DNA of 64,000 nucleotides from Opisthorchis felineus (GCA_004794785.1 SJOL01008747.1:163082-227081); one strand, 5' to 3'. Positions 49,346 to 61,600 are shown, counted from the first letter of the stretch. The notes: generated by a model not told the origin, from the sequence alone. Translations and numbers: made by a program.

Positions 49346-51747
49346 AACTGCCGTCGTCATTTATGTGGGCCTTGCGTGTTGCATGATGAACGAAAAGACT
49401 GATCAGGCCTAAATTTATATGGCTTATGCCAGGATGAACGAACTGTTTTACGCGAAGGCCAGAGGAGGGTGGCCTTCATATCCTTTTAACCAGTGTGCAA
49501 CAAACGGCCTTATTGTGCAAGATTACGTGACGCGTAGCCCATCACTCCAAGTCATCTGCTGTGTTAGTAGGAACGGAGTTGTGAGTGGCATTTTCCTAGA
49601 ACGAATGAACGAGGACTATTGATTAAGCGTGTTTACAATAAGGTGGGATATGAATTACGTCACAGTGAAGAAAGCTCCCAAAATCTGCAGACAACACAAA
49701 CTCTGGGTTATGAAGCATAAAGAGCTTCTCGATGGTCGTATACAGCAGAAATGGTATAAGGGATCCACCATCTCATCTCTGCATACAGGTTTGTGGTTAT
49801 TGGCTGTTGAATGTGGGTAGAAAAATGTCTCCGCCACCCTGAAAAGAGAGCCCAGTGCAACATACAAATACTGGGTGACCCGGAGTTACGGGAGCATACA
49901 AAATTGTCATGGGCGCAGACCGTAATGATGATGGTGAATCAAACCGAGAAAAAAAAAAGGAATTCCACGGAGCCTTCTTTTGCTGCTAGTCGACCTCATG
50001 CAGACCTGGAGTTAGAAAGGAGAACTGTGAGGACATCTGAACATGAGACACCAGGCGGTAGATGAATGGGCACTGACAAAGACAACATATCCCTATAGGT
50101 ACAGTGTAGGAACGAACATATGATTCGTAATGCCAAACTCCAGCATTTCGGAAGGCTGTAAGAGGCAGTCATAACTGACATTGTGGCGGCATCAGCGTGG
50201 AGAATGGAGTAATAAATCGGTACGTTTAATAAACTTACGAAACAAAAATGGGGTACATGGATCGAGCAGTTGATGCACAAGGTTCGCCGGGCTCTTCAGA
50301 CTATTGACGGATGTAAACATACCGAACAGACATAATGGTGGTCAGCAGGCGCATACAGCGCCGGAAAACATCTCAGCTGCGTCGTATTAGGTAGGCCTAT
50401 AGTGTACGCAACTGCAATAAGACACGAAGGGACAGGGATCAAGCGAGAATGACATGTAGAATGGGACGGCCTTGGAAAGTGCAGGACAAAAAGACCTGGG
50501 GCACGTTTCCGAGAGGTTTGGTAAACAATCGGTGGATTTATTGCCGGGCGACTTTTCGCTTTTGACACAAAAGCTTCGTCAGGCCAAGTAACGTTTCAAG
50601 GCAGTCAGAGAACCAATCTGTGAGATTTCTATGACCAGCTGATTTGATCCGTGCTGGGTGTCGGTCTGAAGTTCCTGTTTGTTGGTTAGTGGGGATGACT
50701 AACATTTACGATAGATTGGTTAAGGGGGATTGTCTTCACGTTGAAACCGGATTTTGTAGCGTTGCTTTTCCGGTCTGGGGCACCTTAATGTAATATTCCT
50801 CTTAGAGGTCGCTCACAGATTTTGTTCGCCTGTGTGCGTCGAGGGGTGCCGGATTGGGTTTCGGGGGGTTGGTTAATTGGATCTTACTCAGCTTGGATTT
50901 TGTACTTTCAGACCCAGACCATTTTGCTGATAACTGCACGCCTCCTCGTGACATCTCGACTGATCTGAAAAAGCTCTCCACACGCTTGCCGTTTCTACAC
51001 CCCTTATTCTGTTCACCCTGGGGGGCTTGACGACTTCCACCGCCTCGGCCACCAGTCGCTGTGGTGAGTCTTAGTCTCCGTCTCAGAATATGGGACATGT
51101 GTTTGGTCGAGTGACCTTGACCACGTGATTTGTGGTCAGACTGGTAGGAGCGTGATTTCCGGTCTGACCGTCCAAGTTCGGTTCCAGGCCAGACCCTTCA
51201 GGGGAGATTCAGCCACAACAGCAACAAACATAAACAGTGGCGAGGGCACATACGGCGAGGCGGTAGCGATGAGCGCAAGAAGTAAGCAAGCAGTTAACTG
51301 TCCGCCGTATAAATCCCCAATCCATGTTCGTAGTGGATAGAAGAGGGGAATATTAGCGAGTGTCGAGAAGAACGCGGGAAATTCAGGTTAGTTGTCATTA
51401 GTATGAGTATTTTGATTCTCCTAAGGTATCAATACGCTTTCAAGGTGATTTTCTCTCCCTGTTGTTCTAGAGGAACAGCCGCTTCCTCACGATTTGTCGG
51501 GTTTAAGTTCAAAGAATGACGCAAAATAGGGTTTATCCACAGTGCTTGGGTATTTGACTCTTGAAGGTGCATCATCGCACCTTAGAATTTCCATCCAACC
51601 AGACTTTATCGTTTGAATTCTTCCGTGGATCCAGTTAAAAGCCCCCATCACCGTGTTTTACGAACCCCCTCCCCATCCCAAACCCTTCCCTTCCTGGTAC
51701 CCGAGTGAATATATTAAAAAAGCAGTTGTAGTGGGGAGTATGTGCGT
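49346..51747. other. Region without recognised genes
   Basis: A mixed-composition stretch, GC-richer at about 50900-51330. Open frames at 49629-50065 (plus), 50296-50568 and 50802-51098 (minus) have no recognisable domains. Possibly the downstream flank of the gene ending near 51.75 kb. Confidence 0.4.
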
Positions 51748-51753
51748 TTTATT
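51748..51753 (-). promoter_or_regulatory. Candidate polyadenylation signal AATAAA
   Basis: TTTATT on the plus strand gives AATAAA on the minus strand, 425 bases after the stop codon of the coiled-coil gene. It is a canonical hexamer, but chance occurrence in AT-rich DNA is possible. Confidence 0.4.
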
Positions 51754-52177
51754 GTCAACTAAATGTATTAGAATTTTTATATGGGCATGTGCTTGTCTGT
51801 CAATATTTGTGTAGAAATGTGGTTTTCAGAAATCGTACCGTTTAGTTGAGCACAGCGATCAGTTGTGAAAGGAACACGACACAAAAGTACCTTCCAAAAG
51901 TTCAACGTTTCTGATGTGTTGAATTAACAGATATCAAGAAAAACCCTATCCAATCTGGACTAATCAGAAAGAACAATGCCCGTATTGCACAACCGCCATC
52001 ACAGATTCGGTTTGGGGGTGGAACAAGGATAAGTGTCCGTGTGTGTAGGTGATGGTGTGCGGAACGTTAAAACTGGGGGACAGAAACTGACGCCCGGCGC
52101 TATTTGGATAATCATGTTTCTCTTGGAAGTGGAAATGATAAATTATGCTAGACTTTAGGCAAGCATCTGAGTGCCGT

Positions 52178-52360
52178 CTATACGTCCCGAACGAGCGTAT
52201 CCCAATCCCGTTCGCGTTCTCTTTCGCGTTCGCGTTCGCGCCGATCCTTGCGTCGTGATTTCGATGTTGATGAGCGTTCTTCGACAAACACAGTACGGAT
52301 TTCTCGTCCCCCAGCCTGTGCCAAAATCCATTGTTCCATATTTCCATTAAGCATTACAAC
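52178..52360 (-). CDS. Last exon of a coiled-coil protein with an Arg/Glu-rich tail
   Basis: 183 bp, acceptor atttatcctttcag|GTT GTA ATG, ending with GTA TAG. The 60 residues start VVMLNGNMEQWILAQAGGRE, continue IRTVFVEERSSTSKSRRKDR and end in alternating Arg-Glu followed by DWDTLVRDV. It starts in phase 0, exactly as exon 54845-54982 ends, so the coiled coil (...VSQMQDQ) reads straight into VVMLNG. The Arg-Glu run is coded by a GAACGC-type hexamer repeat, so its length may vary between individuals. The basic Ser/Arg region could be a nuclear localisation signal. I do not recognise the family. Confidence 0.75.
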   Translation of the reverse strand, partial: VVMLNGNMEQWILAQAGGREIRTVFVEERSSTSKSRRKDRRERERERERERDWDTLVRDV

Positions 52361-53184
52361 CTGAAAGGATAAATCATCATCATGTGTTGATTGTAGCCAG
52401 CTTTCACAAAGACAAATACTGATAAACGACGAATGTCAGGAGCACTGATCTGGCAATCCCAAAGACCGGCAGTCCACCGGCCTATCACAACTTGGTTTAT
52501 AGCACTTGAGTTTCTACAAAAAATGTAAAAAAAGGATACCCTAACGCTGAACTTTTATTTCGCAAAACACTGTGTAGGCTAATATATGAACCGTTCCGGG
52601 TTCTTTTTACCCATTTGATTAGTGAGAATGTTCACACTACCGAGACGACACGCTTAAGCGCTGTGTGTGGTAAGCCCACATGGGCCGCACAGTATTTGCA
52701 ATCTTCCATTTCCAATCCTTTATTTTATAAAAGACGCTTGGTCGCATTTTTTTCTAACGAACCAGATGCATTTGTACTACCGACTTCCTCCAGGAAGAAT
52801 GGTTCTAAAAACGCTGCTTCCGAATGGCCTCCCTAATAAATTTATCAACTTCCACAGCATGCCGCGGCCTAAGAGTGAACCTGACTAATCGGGAAAAAGG
52901 AAAGTATTTTTTATCAGACTGTAGTCGGAGAGAGCCCACCCAAACATAGCTATATATCGTAAATCACTTGGGGTGGATTATGCAGTACTGGTGAAATTTA
53001 CATTAACAGAACAGTCGGACGCTTATGCGAACATGTCTTGGAATATATGGCTCATCATGTGAGTTTAGCGACTAGTCGATCGACCCGAAAACTTGCCTCA
53101 CCGATCGCTGAACACCCCCTATCTACTGGTCACAGAGTGGACCGCCGTATACCGTACATACCTTTAATCCGTTACGTCCGGGCA

Positions 53185-53312
53185 GTTCGGGTTCAAGTAG
53201 AAACATATGGTTGAGGAAAAACTTTCTGACTGCGCCTACCTGATGAGCCCCAATAAGTGCGAAACCGGTCGTGGGCTGTCGAAGGATTTTCAGCAACCTT
53301 ATGAGTAGTGTA
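53185..53312 (+). mobile_element. Right-half foldback repeat with near-intact hammerhead
   Basis: Hammerhead at 53234-53276: helix I GCCTAC/GTGGGC (53234-53239, 53271-53276), CTGATGA (53240-53246), helix II GCCCC..GTGC with one C-T mismatch, GAAA (53261-53264), helix III ACCGGT, cleavage C53270. All core bases are intact. The flank 'gttcaagtagaa' on the left and 'gattttcagcaaccttatga' on the right match the 49.3 and 49.0 kb arms. It sits inside the last intron of the coiled-coil gene, antisense to it. Confidence 0.8.
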
Positions 53313-53819
53313 TTACGTCTATAACCGTTACTATATCCATCATAACCCCGTTATTGGTGGAGGGCAAAGGAATTTTTGGGTTCCAAAACTGGATAATAGG
53401 TTTCATTAAATTATGGGGCCACCCCAGGTGCTGCCCTTTCAATGATGTGTTTCACCTTTGTGATGGCTGCTGTGTTCAAATGAAATCATTTGATGCTGTT
53501 CCTACCCTATCCAAAACAACAGGGACCTGAGCTTTGCCGATATAGATCGTGACGCCCTTTCACAAAAATACATTCCATGAGATCTCAGTCTGCTGAAATT
53601 GGTATTCTGCTTAAGGACTTTCATGAACTTTGCAGGACCGAATGTAAACCAACCGTTTATAGGCTAATAAGTGCTTCTTGTGAAAATATCTTACAGTTCT
53701 ATCTAATTTTGGCAACGGACGGCAATAGAAAAAGCTCAGTACGCATTGGAACACAGAAGGCCGACAAATAAAGCTAGTCTGCACATTCAATATTACAAAA
53801 TTTCTAAACCAACCTTGAA

Positions 53820-53950
53820 GGAGAATACTAATACGGTTGCTGAAAACTGTCTGACACCACCGACATGTTTTGCCTTTCTTGGGGCTCATCATGAACGAGA
53901 GATTCAGCTGGAATTCAGTTGAGTCTTCCTTTAGAAGCAAATTGGTGCGA
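53820..53950 (-). mobile_element. Left-half foldback repeat, hammerhead decayed and deleted
   Basis: On the minus strand: ATGATGA (plus 53886-53892), helix II with CCCCAAGAA, then AAAA in place of GAAA, then CATGTC. The helix I 5' strand is missing because the core is joined directly to the spacer (gaacgagagattcagctg). It therefore carries an internal deletion relative to 48970-49160. It lies in the last intron of the coiled-coil gene, same strand. Confidence 0.7.
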
Positions 53951-54844
53951 AAATGGGTATATTACAAACTAGACGGTATCTACATGAGTGCCGTAATCAC
54001 TAGGATATTATATAGCTGGTCCACCTACAAGAAAATGTTCCATCACGAGCGGTGGTCTAGTTCCGTTCGTTACTCCCGGATGACAGAAAATTCGGAAAGT
54101 AGCATTAAGATTAATGGAATTTTGGCTAGGAATACACTTTCATTTTTCGTGTTCCACAACTGTTGTAGCTACTACGGTTGTTTTCGCACGCTTTGTCGGT
54201 GCACTAACGTGAATTGGGCTCTCATCTGGCTGATGCGCTTTCAGGTGAATTTGAAGAATGATTGGTCCGGTCCACACGTCAGGACTTTGGATTAGTGATT
54301 GGTGCAACGCAATGCAATAACTACACAAGAAGATAGAACATTTACTAACGAAGGAGTTGTCACTTCCCACCTGATGCTGAGTTGGCTGTAGTTTAGTTGT
54401 GTGAAATTACTGAAGTGAGAAACACGTAGTTTCAACCTTAGTCGTCTGAGGGTGCGGTAGACACATGGGTATTGGATTTTCATAAATTCCGAGCATACTT
54501 CTGCTGATATACATCATCTTCTGCAGAAATTGTTTACATCAATAATAGCTGTGTTGGGGTGGTAGCAAAGAGGCCAGTCAGGACGAACCAGTAAGCCACT
54601 AGAATGAAGCACTTCCTTAAGAAAGCTGTTCTGTGTTCGAGACATATTTTATACCGTCGATTTCAAACCACCGAGCTACCTGGGAATCTTGACACCCTAT
54701 ATCTTTGCCGAATTTCAATGTAACCCCATTACTTTGGCAGCTAATTCTGTTTTGCACTGGGAAGCAAATGTGCATCAAAGACGTAAGGAGAGTTGTTTTA
54801 AAGGAAACAAGGGTAATTGCCTAATTGTATTTCGAGTGACTTAC

Positions 54845-54982
54845 TTGGTCCTGCATTTGTGAAACTGCTTTGACAATGCTGGATAAGGCCTTTTGATTTT
54901 CGCCAATCAGTTGACGTACGTGCATTATCTCCTCCTTAATTCGGGCATTTCCAGAGGCACAATTTAGCTGATCGGACTGCGC
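54845..54982 (-). CDS. Coiled-coil exon of the same protein
   Basis: 138 bp, 46 codons, phase 0-0: acceptor cacctcttactttcag|GCG CAG and donor ATG CAG GAC CAA|GTAAGT, both strong. It encodes AQSDQLNCASGNARIKEEIM, then HVRQLIGENQKALSSIVKAV and SQMQDQ. This is a Gln/Leu/Ile-rich amphipathic segment with heptad-like spacing, consistent with an oligomerising coiled coil that starts at the end of the preceding exon. No Pro or Gly breaks occur apart from single Gly residues. Confidence 0.8.
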
Positions 54983-55807
54983 CTGAAAGTAAGAGGTGCA
55001 CACCAGTCAATCTACCGGGATTCTTCAGTGGGCAAATGGATCCAACGACATTGAAACAAGGACATTCACGTTACTTTTGTGAAGGCGTCTGTGCTGAAGT
55101 ATCTGGTGGTCATCTTAGTATTGATCTATCATCAGAACTGCCTCATATTCGTCCATCTGCTATTTTACTCGTCTACCTCTCCGTGCCACATATCTGTGCA
55201 AATTTACAAATGAAAACTTCTGAAATTTTCCAATGCTTAGAAAATTAGTCTTTGAAATTCCGGATTTTCTCAAGCACTAGAATGATCGTCTGCATAACTT
55301 GAAACACTAACGACTAAACCAAAAGTCAGCACCCAACCCAGTGTACCCATTTTTTCAGGACGTTCTTATTTTCCTATTGCCAGTCATCCCAACGAATATG
55401 CTCCCGGAAAAAACGTTGAGGGCAGATGGAGTCCATCGTTACGAGCATAACCTGTGGCTTGTATTAATGCCAGCTCTCAGTCTAGTGTCACCCCATACAG
55501 GGCTTAATTTCCGCACCTATATACAAATTTCAGTTTGAACTTCGACGATGGGAAGCTCCCTTCATATACCCCAGAGTGAGCTGGGGCGAACAGCAACCAA
55601 TCAACCAAGCAAGTAAGCAACCACGCGAGACATGTGCGCTTAGTTTTTATCACCAGGAGACTGCAAACACTACTGAATAAAGTGTAGAAAAGCCTGTCTA
55701 TGAAGCTACCTATACTATGTGTGAGGCGAATCCACAATGATCACAAGTAGTAATGTGTCGAGATATTGAAAACTAGGGTGCGCTGATCAGTTGTTGATCA
55801 GGTGGCT

Positions 55808-55880
55808 GTTGATCTATTCGCCTAGCTTGGCAGTTAACTTGCAAAAGTTCCGTCACCAAACGAGGAGACATCATCAGTGC
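55808..55880 (-). repeat. Dispersed module, copy 4 (minus)
   Basis: The minus strand reads gatgatgtctcctcgtttgg, then tgacggaacttttgcaagtt and aactgccaagctaggcgaat. It matches the modules at 6220-6293, 8125-8197 and 9496-9565. It lies in an intron of the coiled-coil gene. Confidence 0.6.
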
Positions 55881-56684
55881 ACAGCAGTTGGGTGCACTTA
55901 ATTTAATTCTGATCAGGGGACAAAGTAATGCCCTACATAGAAAGTATTTCTTGACTTTATAGCGTTGCAAAGAGCCAAAACAGGCTGAAATTGGTGTGGG
56001 AAAACATTGTTTTGCAAAAGGACTTTAGAATGGGAGGCTTGTGGTACCGGTGCCTCCTCCCGATCTATCCGGGCATAATAACTAAGTTTAGACACTGTTA
56101 GTTAGTTTCTGGGAAATTCACATGATACCCATTACAACAAACTATCTAGAACAGTTACAACCGACAAAGTCCACAAAATCTGGGGCGGTCCCACAAAAAA
56201 CCGGTAAAATTATCCTGTTCCTGCGTGCAATTAGGAGTGACTTACGAATCTAACACCACGCAAGGATTTTGGCCGACTAGAGAATTACAACAACCTCACA
56301 AGTTCGAACTACAAAATTTCCAGACAGAACGTTAAATTAAAAAAACGACAGTCACTCATTCCAAGTGATCTGCTATTTTGGAGCAAGTCACATTAGTCCC
56401 ATTGAAGTGGCCAAAATGAACATATCGGAATTTCGTGTAACATTAAACGCATCATTGCGTTTTACAAAGCCAGTGTTGTGAAAGATTAACGCATAGTTTC
56501 TTTTAAATCTTTTACATCGGTGTGTGTGTGCACAGTTTGGCCAGGCACATAATCACCTTTATTTTTAATGACTTCGTGATCGGATGAGACGACACCCTTC
56601 ATTCAAGGGGTACCACTTGAGTTGAGGATCATTGGCGGTTTTATCAGCTTCAGTGACAGACAGATAAGACAAGCTTTGTTGGTC

Positions 56685-56685
<1 letters not shown>

Positions 56686-56729
<44 letters not shown>

Positions 56730-56732
56730 TAT
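56686..56732. repeat. (AT)n microsatellite
   Basis: About 23 AT units with one C interruption, in the intron between exons 57162-57427 and 54845-54982. Confidence 0.95.
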
Positions 56733-57161
56733 GGTCGTTGGGCGGTGTATTTCCACGACGAAGTCATCTTTTCTGAAAGTTAAAACCGTTTCTTCTGGTG
56801 TGACATTTCAAAACACATATATCTCCATCTGTTCCGAGTCATAGAACGAGAATTGCTGTGGCACCGAGCTGGATGTGATTGGTGATTTAGCTGAACAAAA
56901 ATTGCCGCAAAACAGTCTGCAAAACTTGTTTTTTAGCCGATTGTGCTCAACGGTGTGGAATACTGTGGGTTCTGCTACTAAACAGGATTTTTGTGACATA
57001 CATTTTAAGTACATGTCAGAAAAACTACGACTGTTTTTTCTTGGTTCTTGATCTCTCATCACAGATTGAAGTCAATTTTTGGGAAGGGTGTAAGCGATCG
57101 CAATGATGGAAGACCCTTGGATGTCAAGCATGAATTGCAATGATGATAAAATTTCACTCAC

Positions 57162-57427
57162 CTGGAGATTTTGCAGGCGCATATCCAATATTTTCTGTGT
57201 GCGTTGTATACTGTCCAATTGTGGGAGTTGCAGATTCAGGTTTGACATCATACCTGGAGGTAGTCCCGGTTGTCCGGTCGTCGAAGAGTAGCGTCTACTG
57301 GCGCCGTAATTTAACTTTTTGCTCCGTTTTGCTTGCTGACCTCCTGGAAGACCGACATTACTGGAAGGACTGGAATGCTGATCTGGTGAAACGTAGCTTC
57401 GCATTGCTGGAAGACTGTCGTCCGCAT
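57162..57427 (-). CDS. Pro/Ser-rich exon leading into the coiled coil
   Basis: 266 bp, acceptor ttctttcaaccaacccctag|AT GCG GAC, donor CTG CAA AAT CTC CAG|GTGAGT. It enters in phase 1 and leaves in phase 0. It encodes ADDSLPAMRSYVSPDQHSS, a GLPGGQQ stretch, a basic AKRSKKLNYGASRRYSS patch (possible nuclear localisation signal), a GQPGLPPGMM linker, and then QLDSIQRTQKILDMRLQNLQ, the beginning of the coiled coil completed by the next exon. The first part looks intrinsically disordered. I cannot name the family; a transcription or chromatin adaptor would fit, but that is a guess. Confidence 0.78.
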
Positions 57428-57759
57428 CTAGGGGTTGGTTGAAAGAATATATATGAGCCAGTGCACAGTATACAGTCAGTGAGATTCAAATGCAGATGGG
57501 ACCAGACCATCAAGTAGGAATATGGTTTCCCAGGAAGGGACAATATGTATGAGGTAAATCCTTCCATATTCTTAAATGTTACTCTATGACGCGGCAACGA
57601 TATTGCAGTTTCCCTAAGAAATTGGATAAAAGTGTTCCTATCTAAGAATCCATGAAGTAAGAGCCGATCCGCGGGTAGTCAAAGTGGCATGAAAGTCCAC
57701 GCGGTACTTGCTGAGTTTGAGTATGTTAAAACTACACAGACGTTCACTACAATACTTAA

Positions 57760-57793
57760 TACGTCAATCATATATATATATATAATTGACGTA
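57760..57793. repeat. Hairpin: TACGTCAAT around an AT loop
   Basis: TACGTCAAT (57760-57768) and its perfect complement ATTGACGTA (57785-57793) flank a 16-base AT-rich loop. The arms contain TGACGT, a CRE-like half site on each strand, probably by chance. Confidence 0.7.
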
Positions 57794-58530
57794 TCCATGT
57801 CACTTCCGTTTGAATGATCTTTCTCGAGTCCTGTTGCGATTATTCCGAATAGTGCGCCCAGAAAAAAACAGGTACAGCGGTCTGAGTCGAGATTCTTTCT
57901 CAGATCATTTACATTAAACTCTTATAGCTGTACAAATTAAGGGAGAGCCCATCTGCTACTCCATTTACGACAGTGATTAATCATAAAAATCAACGTGGTT
58001 TTTTCAAAGATGATTTCAGCAGAACATCTGATCAAGTGGTGAAAGTTCTGCTTACTGTTTTGTCAGCGTCCAATTTTATATGTTACTTATAAGAACATGA
58101 TCAGACGGAATTTGAGAGGGAGATACGAGAAACGAGAAGACAGAAAGTTTTCTTTTAGTATGAGGGGGCTGTGCATCCAAGGCTTGGGGGTTCGAGCTTA
58201 GGAAAGGAGCAAGTACTCCATTTTGCATATCTTTTGGACATGTTGCTGGATGTAGTAAGTTCATGAGTGTTACCATATTTGAACTGAATGATTGATGACA
58301 AGGTTTGCATACGAAATTGTCCGAGGTTCCGCAACAGTTAATACACACAGTTAATACTTATCCGACTGAAATATTAGTCTGAAAGTATAAAACTTTAGTA
58401 TAGGTTATCCAACACCGGTACATCGGCTAACCACGCATCATATTTAGTGCTTGGAAATCTAGATATCGGAAGGTTGTCTCAGTCACTGCACACATCTGTA
58501 AAACTAGTGTGTTTGATAGCTCAGACTGTC

Positions 58531-58616
58531 CAGTTGGTGGTCGAGTTGTTCGCTGAGCTTGGGAACTTTGTTGGAACAAAATTACCAAACTCAGAGAGCA
58601 GCTCGACCACCAGCTG
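58531..58616. repeat. 86 bp near-perfect palindrome
   Basis: The left arm 58531-58572 and right arm 58575-58616 are inverted, 35 of 42 positions complementary, separated by only two bases (GG). The arms contain gctgagcttgggaac, which resembles the dispersed module (gctgagcttggaaac at 6.23 kb), so it may be a collapsed inverted pair of that module. A transcript would form a long hairpin. Confidence 0.8.
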
Positions 58617-61600
58617 CATTATGTTCTGTATATTGTCCGTAACAGGTGGGTTTTGATACAAGGTTTTGACGAACTAGCCAAATGCCCCCAGATTTCAGTT
58701 GTTGTAACGCATACTTACCATCTATTTGGCTAAAACTGAAAACAGTCCGGTTAAAGGGCGTTTCTTTCCCATAGAACTGACAACCAATTTAAAATATAAT
58801 ACTATTGCCGATCAAATGTCATGAGGGCGCAACTTGCTACCCGCGACTCCGTAAGTGGTCTGAAAAATGCCGAGATATATTTGAGTGAAACTCAAAGCAC
58901 TTGTAATAAGCGTTCCATCATTGGTATAATACCGTCATCATTTTTGTCTCAAAACTGAGGGACACACAAAATTACATCAAGAACGAGCATTCCGGAAAAA
59001 ATGATTCATTGGCATATGTGAATGCCAGTTGATTAGAATAGGCAGTGTCAGAGGATAAACTCATTTTCGGAAATTAGAACACTTTAACTGAGATCTGACA
59101 ATACCCGATTCTCGTGGTGGATTTAGAAAACGCTTCTGGAGCAATGAGAGGTAGTATTTACATTACCCCTCACGCGACTGGACCTAAGAATTGGGCATGA
59201 TTCTTCCTTCCTAATTTTTCCCACTAAGTGGTCCGTTAGTTCTCCGCCAAAGTTCTGTTGATCTATCTACCCCCTTCATTAGATTTGCTGCGGAAGCCAT
59301 TTGCTCAAAACCGCAATTCAAAAGTTCATAATGCCTTTGCCGTTCAATTATCGAATAAAAATTTTCCTGGGCCGATTATTGTTCCGGCGACTGCCATGGG
59401 TTAATCCGGTCTAACATACTGAATTCACTGTTGGCTACGGTATACAATGCGTTGTTCCAGATGAAAAATGCGGGCCAAGTGAGATCGACGTTGTGAAACC
59501 GTAAAGTCTTGTGGGGACACAAGACAAGCAAACTCAAATGATGTACTTAGGATTCTACTAGGTAGGGTTAGTAACGCTGTCTGTCCTGTGCATCCCGTTA
59601 TATAGATGCCCGGCATTGTTTTTAACTCTTTCAGGTAGTCCGTGTGTTGTGCAGCAAATGTCCTTGACATCATTGGGGCAAGGGAAGGGTCAGGTCATTA
59701 CGGATGAATCGCACACCGGTAATTCGCCTTTTTGCTTAAGTCTGATTAGGGCAAAACCAGTAAGTAAAAACCTAAGACATTCAGAGGCTGTCTTGAACGA
59801 TTTAATGAACACTCCGTCAATGACCTGCGAATGTCCTAGGACTGTATTTAAACAAACTGTTCTGCTTTGGCGTTTTGTTTGAGTTAGATTTCTAAGCGTA
59901 ATTCTTTCCGTAAACTCATTCTTTCACCCAGTACCGGTTATGTGTCATAGAGCACGCCCTCCTGCAGATCTTTGAGGCTTTGTTCATCCTTCAGCCGTTG
60001 AATTCTGTATAATGTCTGGTTTACCTCAGAAACATTTTCACTCCGCCGAATCGTTTGCCATGCGGGCCAATATAAAAGGAATGAACGACCCATCGTGCGT
60101 TACTCTGTTGGTAAAATTAACTACTGGATGAGGCTGATTGAAAGCGTTTCCTCCTAGATGTCTTCTCGTCCATGAGGCTTTGTCTTGTAGCCGGAAGTAA
60201 GTCGGATGTTATAATGATCAGGATTGTTTAGGCGTGTTTCTTCCAAAGACAGACTAAATCTTAAGAGCTGCATGGTATGGAAATATCTTCGCGAACAAGT
60301 TCCAATAAAACTAACATACGAAAGCAAAAAAAAACATTCTACAAGAACATGCTGTGTGGGGTTCATATAGAAGTGAAATTCATGCAAATCTAGATATCGG
60401 GAGCAGGCACATGCTGATTAAAAAGTAGTCCTTGTTTTTCCAAAATGGGAAAGCACGACACGTGAAATGTGACAAGGGATGAAATGATACCAACACTTAT
60501 TGCAGTTCAGGGACCCAATGATTCCTAACCAGTGGGAGATGGCCTTTAATATTATTATATATCAGCTGGGTTCCAGATGAGTCTCTCGCAGAACCAAATT
60601 TGTTTGCAAATGAGTGTATTTCGTTAAAACTTTCTATTAATTCCGTGTTCAGCCTCCGACTATTGCACACGTCGTATCGAGTCTGTCGCTCAATGTTTCC
60701 ATTTTTGTGGTCTATTTGGGCTACTTATAACGAAATAGTAGTGAAATGTTTCTGGAGGGGGGGGGGGTAATGTCGGAGGCCAGTCCAGGTTGTTTGATTG
60801 TCCACTCGCCGAGTTGGACAGTTTGGTGGATTCGAGTTGTGCAAGCACATAGCTACGCAAATCTCAAGCGTACTTTCCATTTTGGTTAGCTGTCAACATG
60901 CATGTCACGTCTTATTCCCACTTTCCAGGAACAACATTCAACTCAGTATTATGTGGGGCTTACCAGCATATTGTACTGCCTGTTGCATATCACCGTACAT
61001 TGCCATCGAAGTCTCGGCACTTGATTTCATCATATTCTCTGCGCGAAGGAAAACAGGATCTTTACACTTTTCAGCTAGGAGGAGCAAACAAAGGTGGGGT
61101 TCTTTTAAATTTAGCCGGATGTTTGTTGCTTAATTCTCAATTTCTTAGCGACTTCGGTACCCGGCATTCACTATGTGGGGAAAGCCTAATAAGTAACCAT
61201 CCAAATTAATTATTGTGTAGAACTCATATTAGCAACCTTACGAGCTGTAGATAGACTCATACGATGGGTTTATTACTGTTACATGGCTCTCTAATCTACT
61301 GAATTTGTTTAGTTTATTTTTACGCAATACTCTGGACTCCCCTCCTGAACTCGATGGGTACACCAAATATTCGACGGAATAAGAGAGTACTGCAACCAGT
61401 AGGTTTGTAGGTTATCGTTACCAGTTAAGCAGATATACGTTTTAAGTTGACGAATGGACAAAAGGAACGTCTAGCCCGAAGAACCACACATGTACATGAT
61501 TCGCGGTTTTGGGGCTGAACTAAATTGAACAAAGTTTGCCCAACCGGCAGATGGTTTTATCTGCTCATGGAGATAGAGCCGGAAAGCAGTAAATAAGTCT

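Noticed and set aside
58076..58372. Minus frame with CINC and CKPC (zinc-ribbon-like) and a phase-compatible donor
   Set aside because: It would need an acceptor at ggataag with no pyrimidine tract, and the donor GTAACA is poor. The exon at 63750 joins the 57.4 kb exon with a much better donor.
60798..61209. Overlapping plus-strand frames of 111 and 103 codons
   Set aside because: Some protein-like composition but no family resemblance and no splice support; opposite to the host gene inside its intron.
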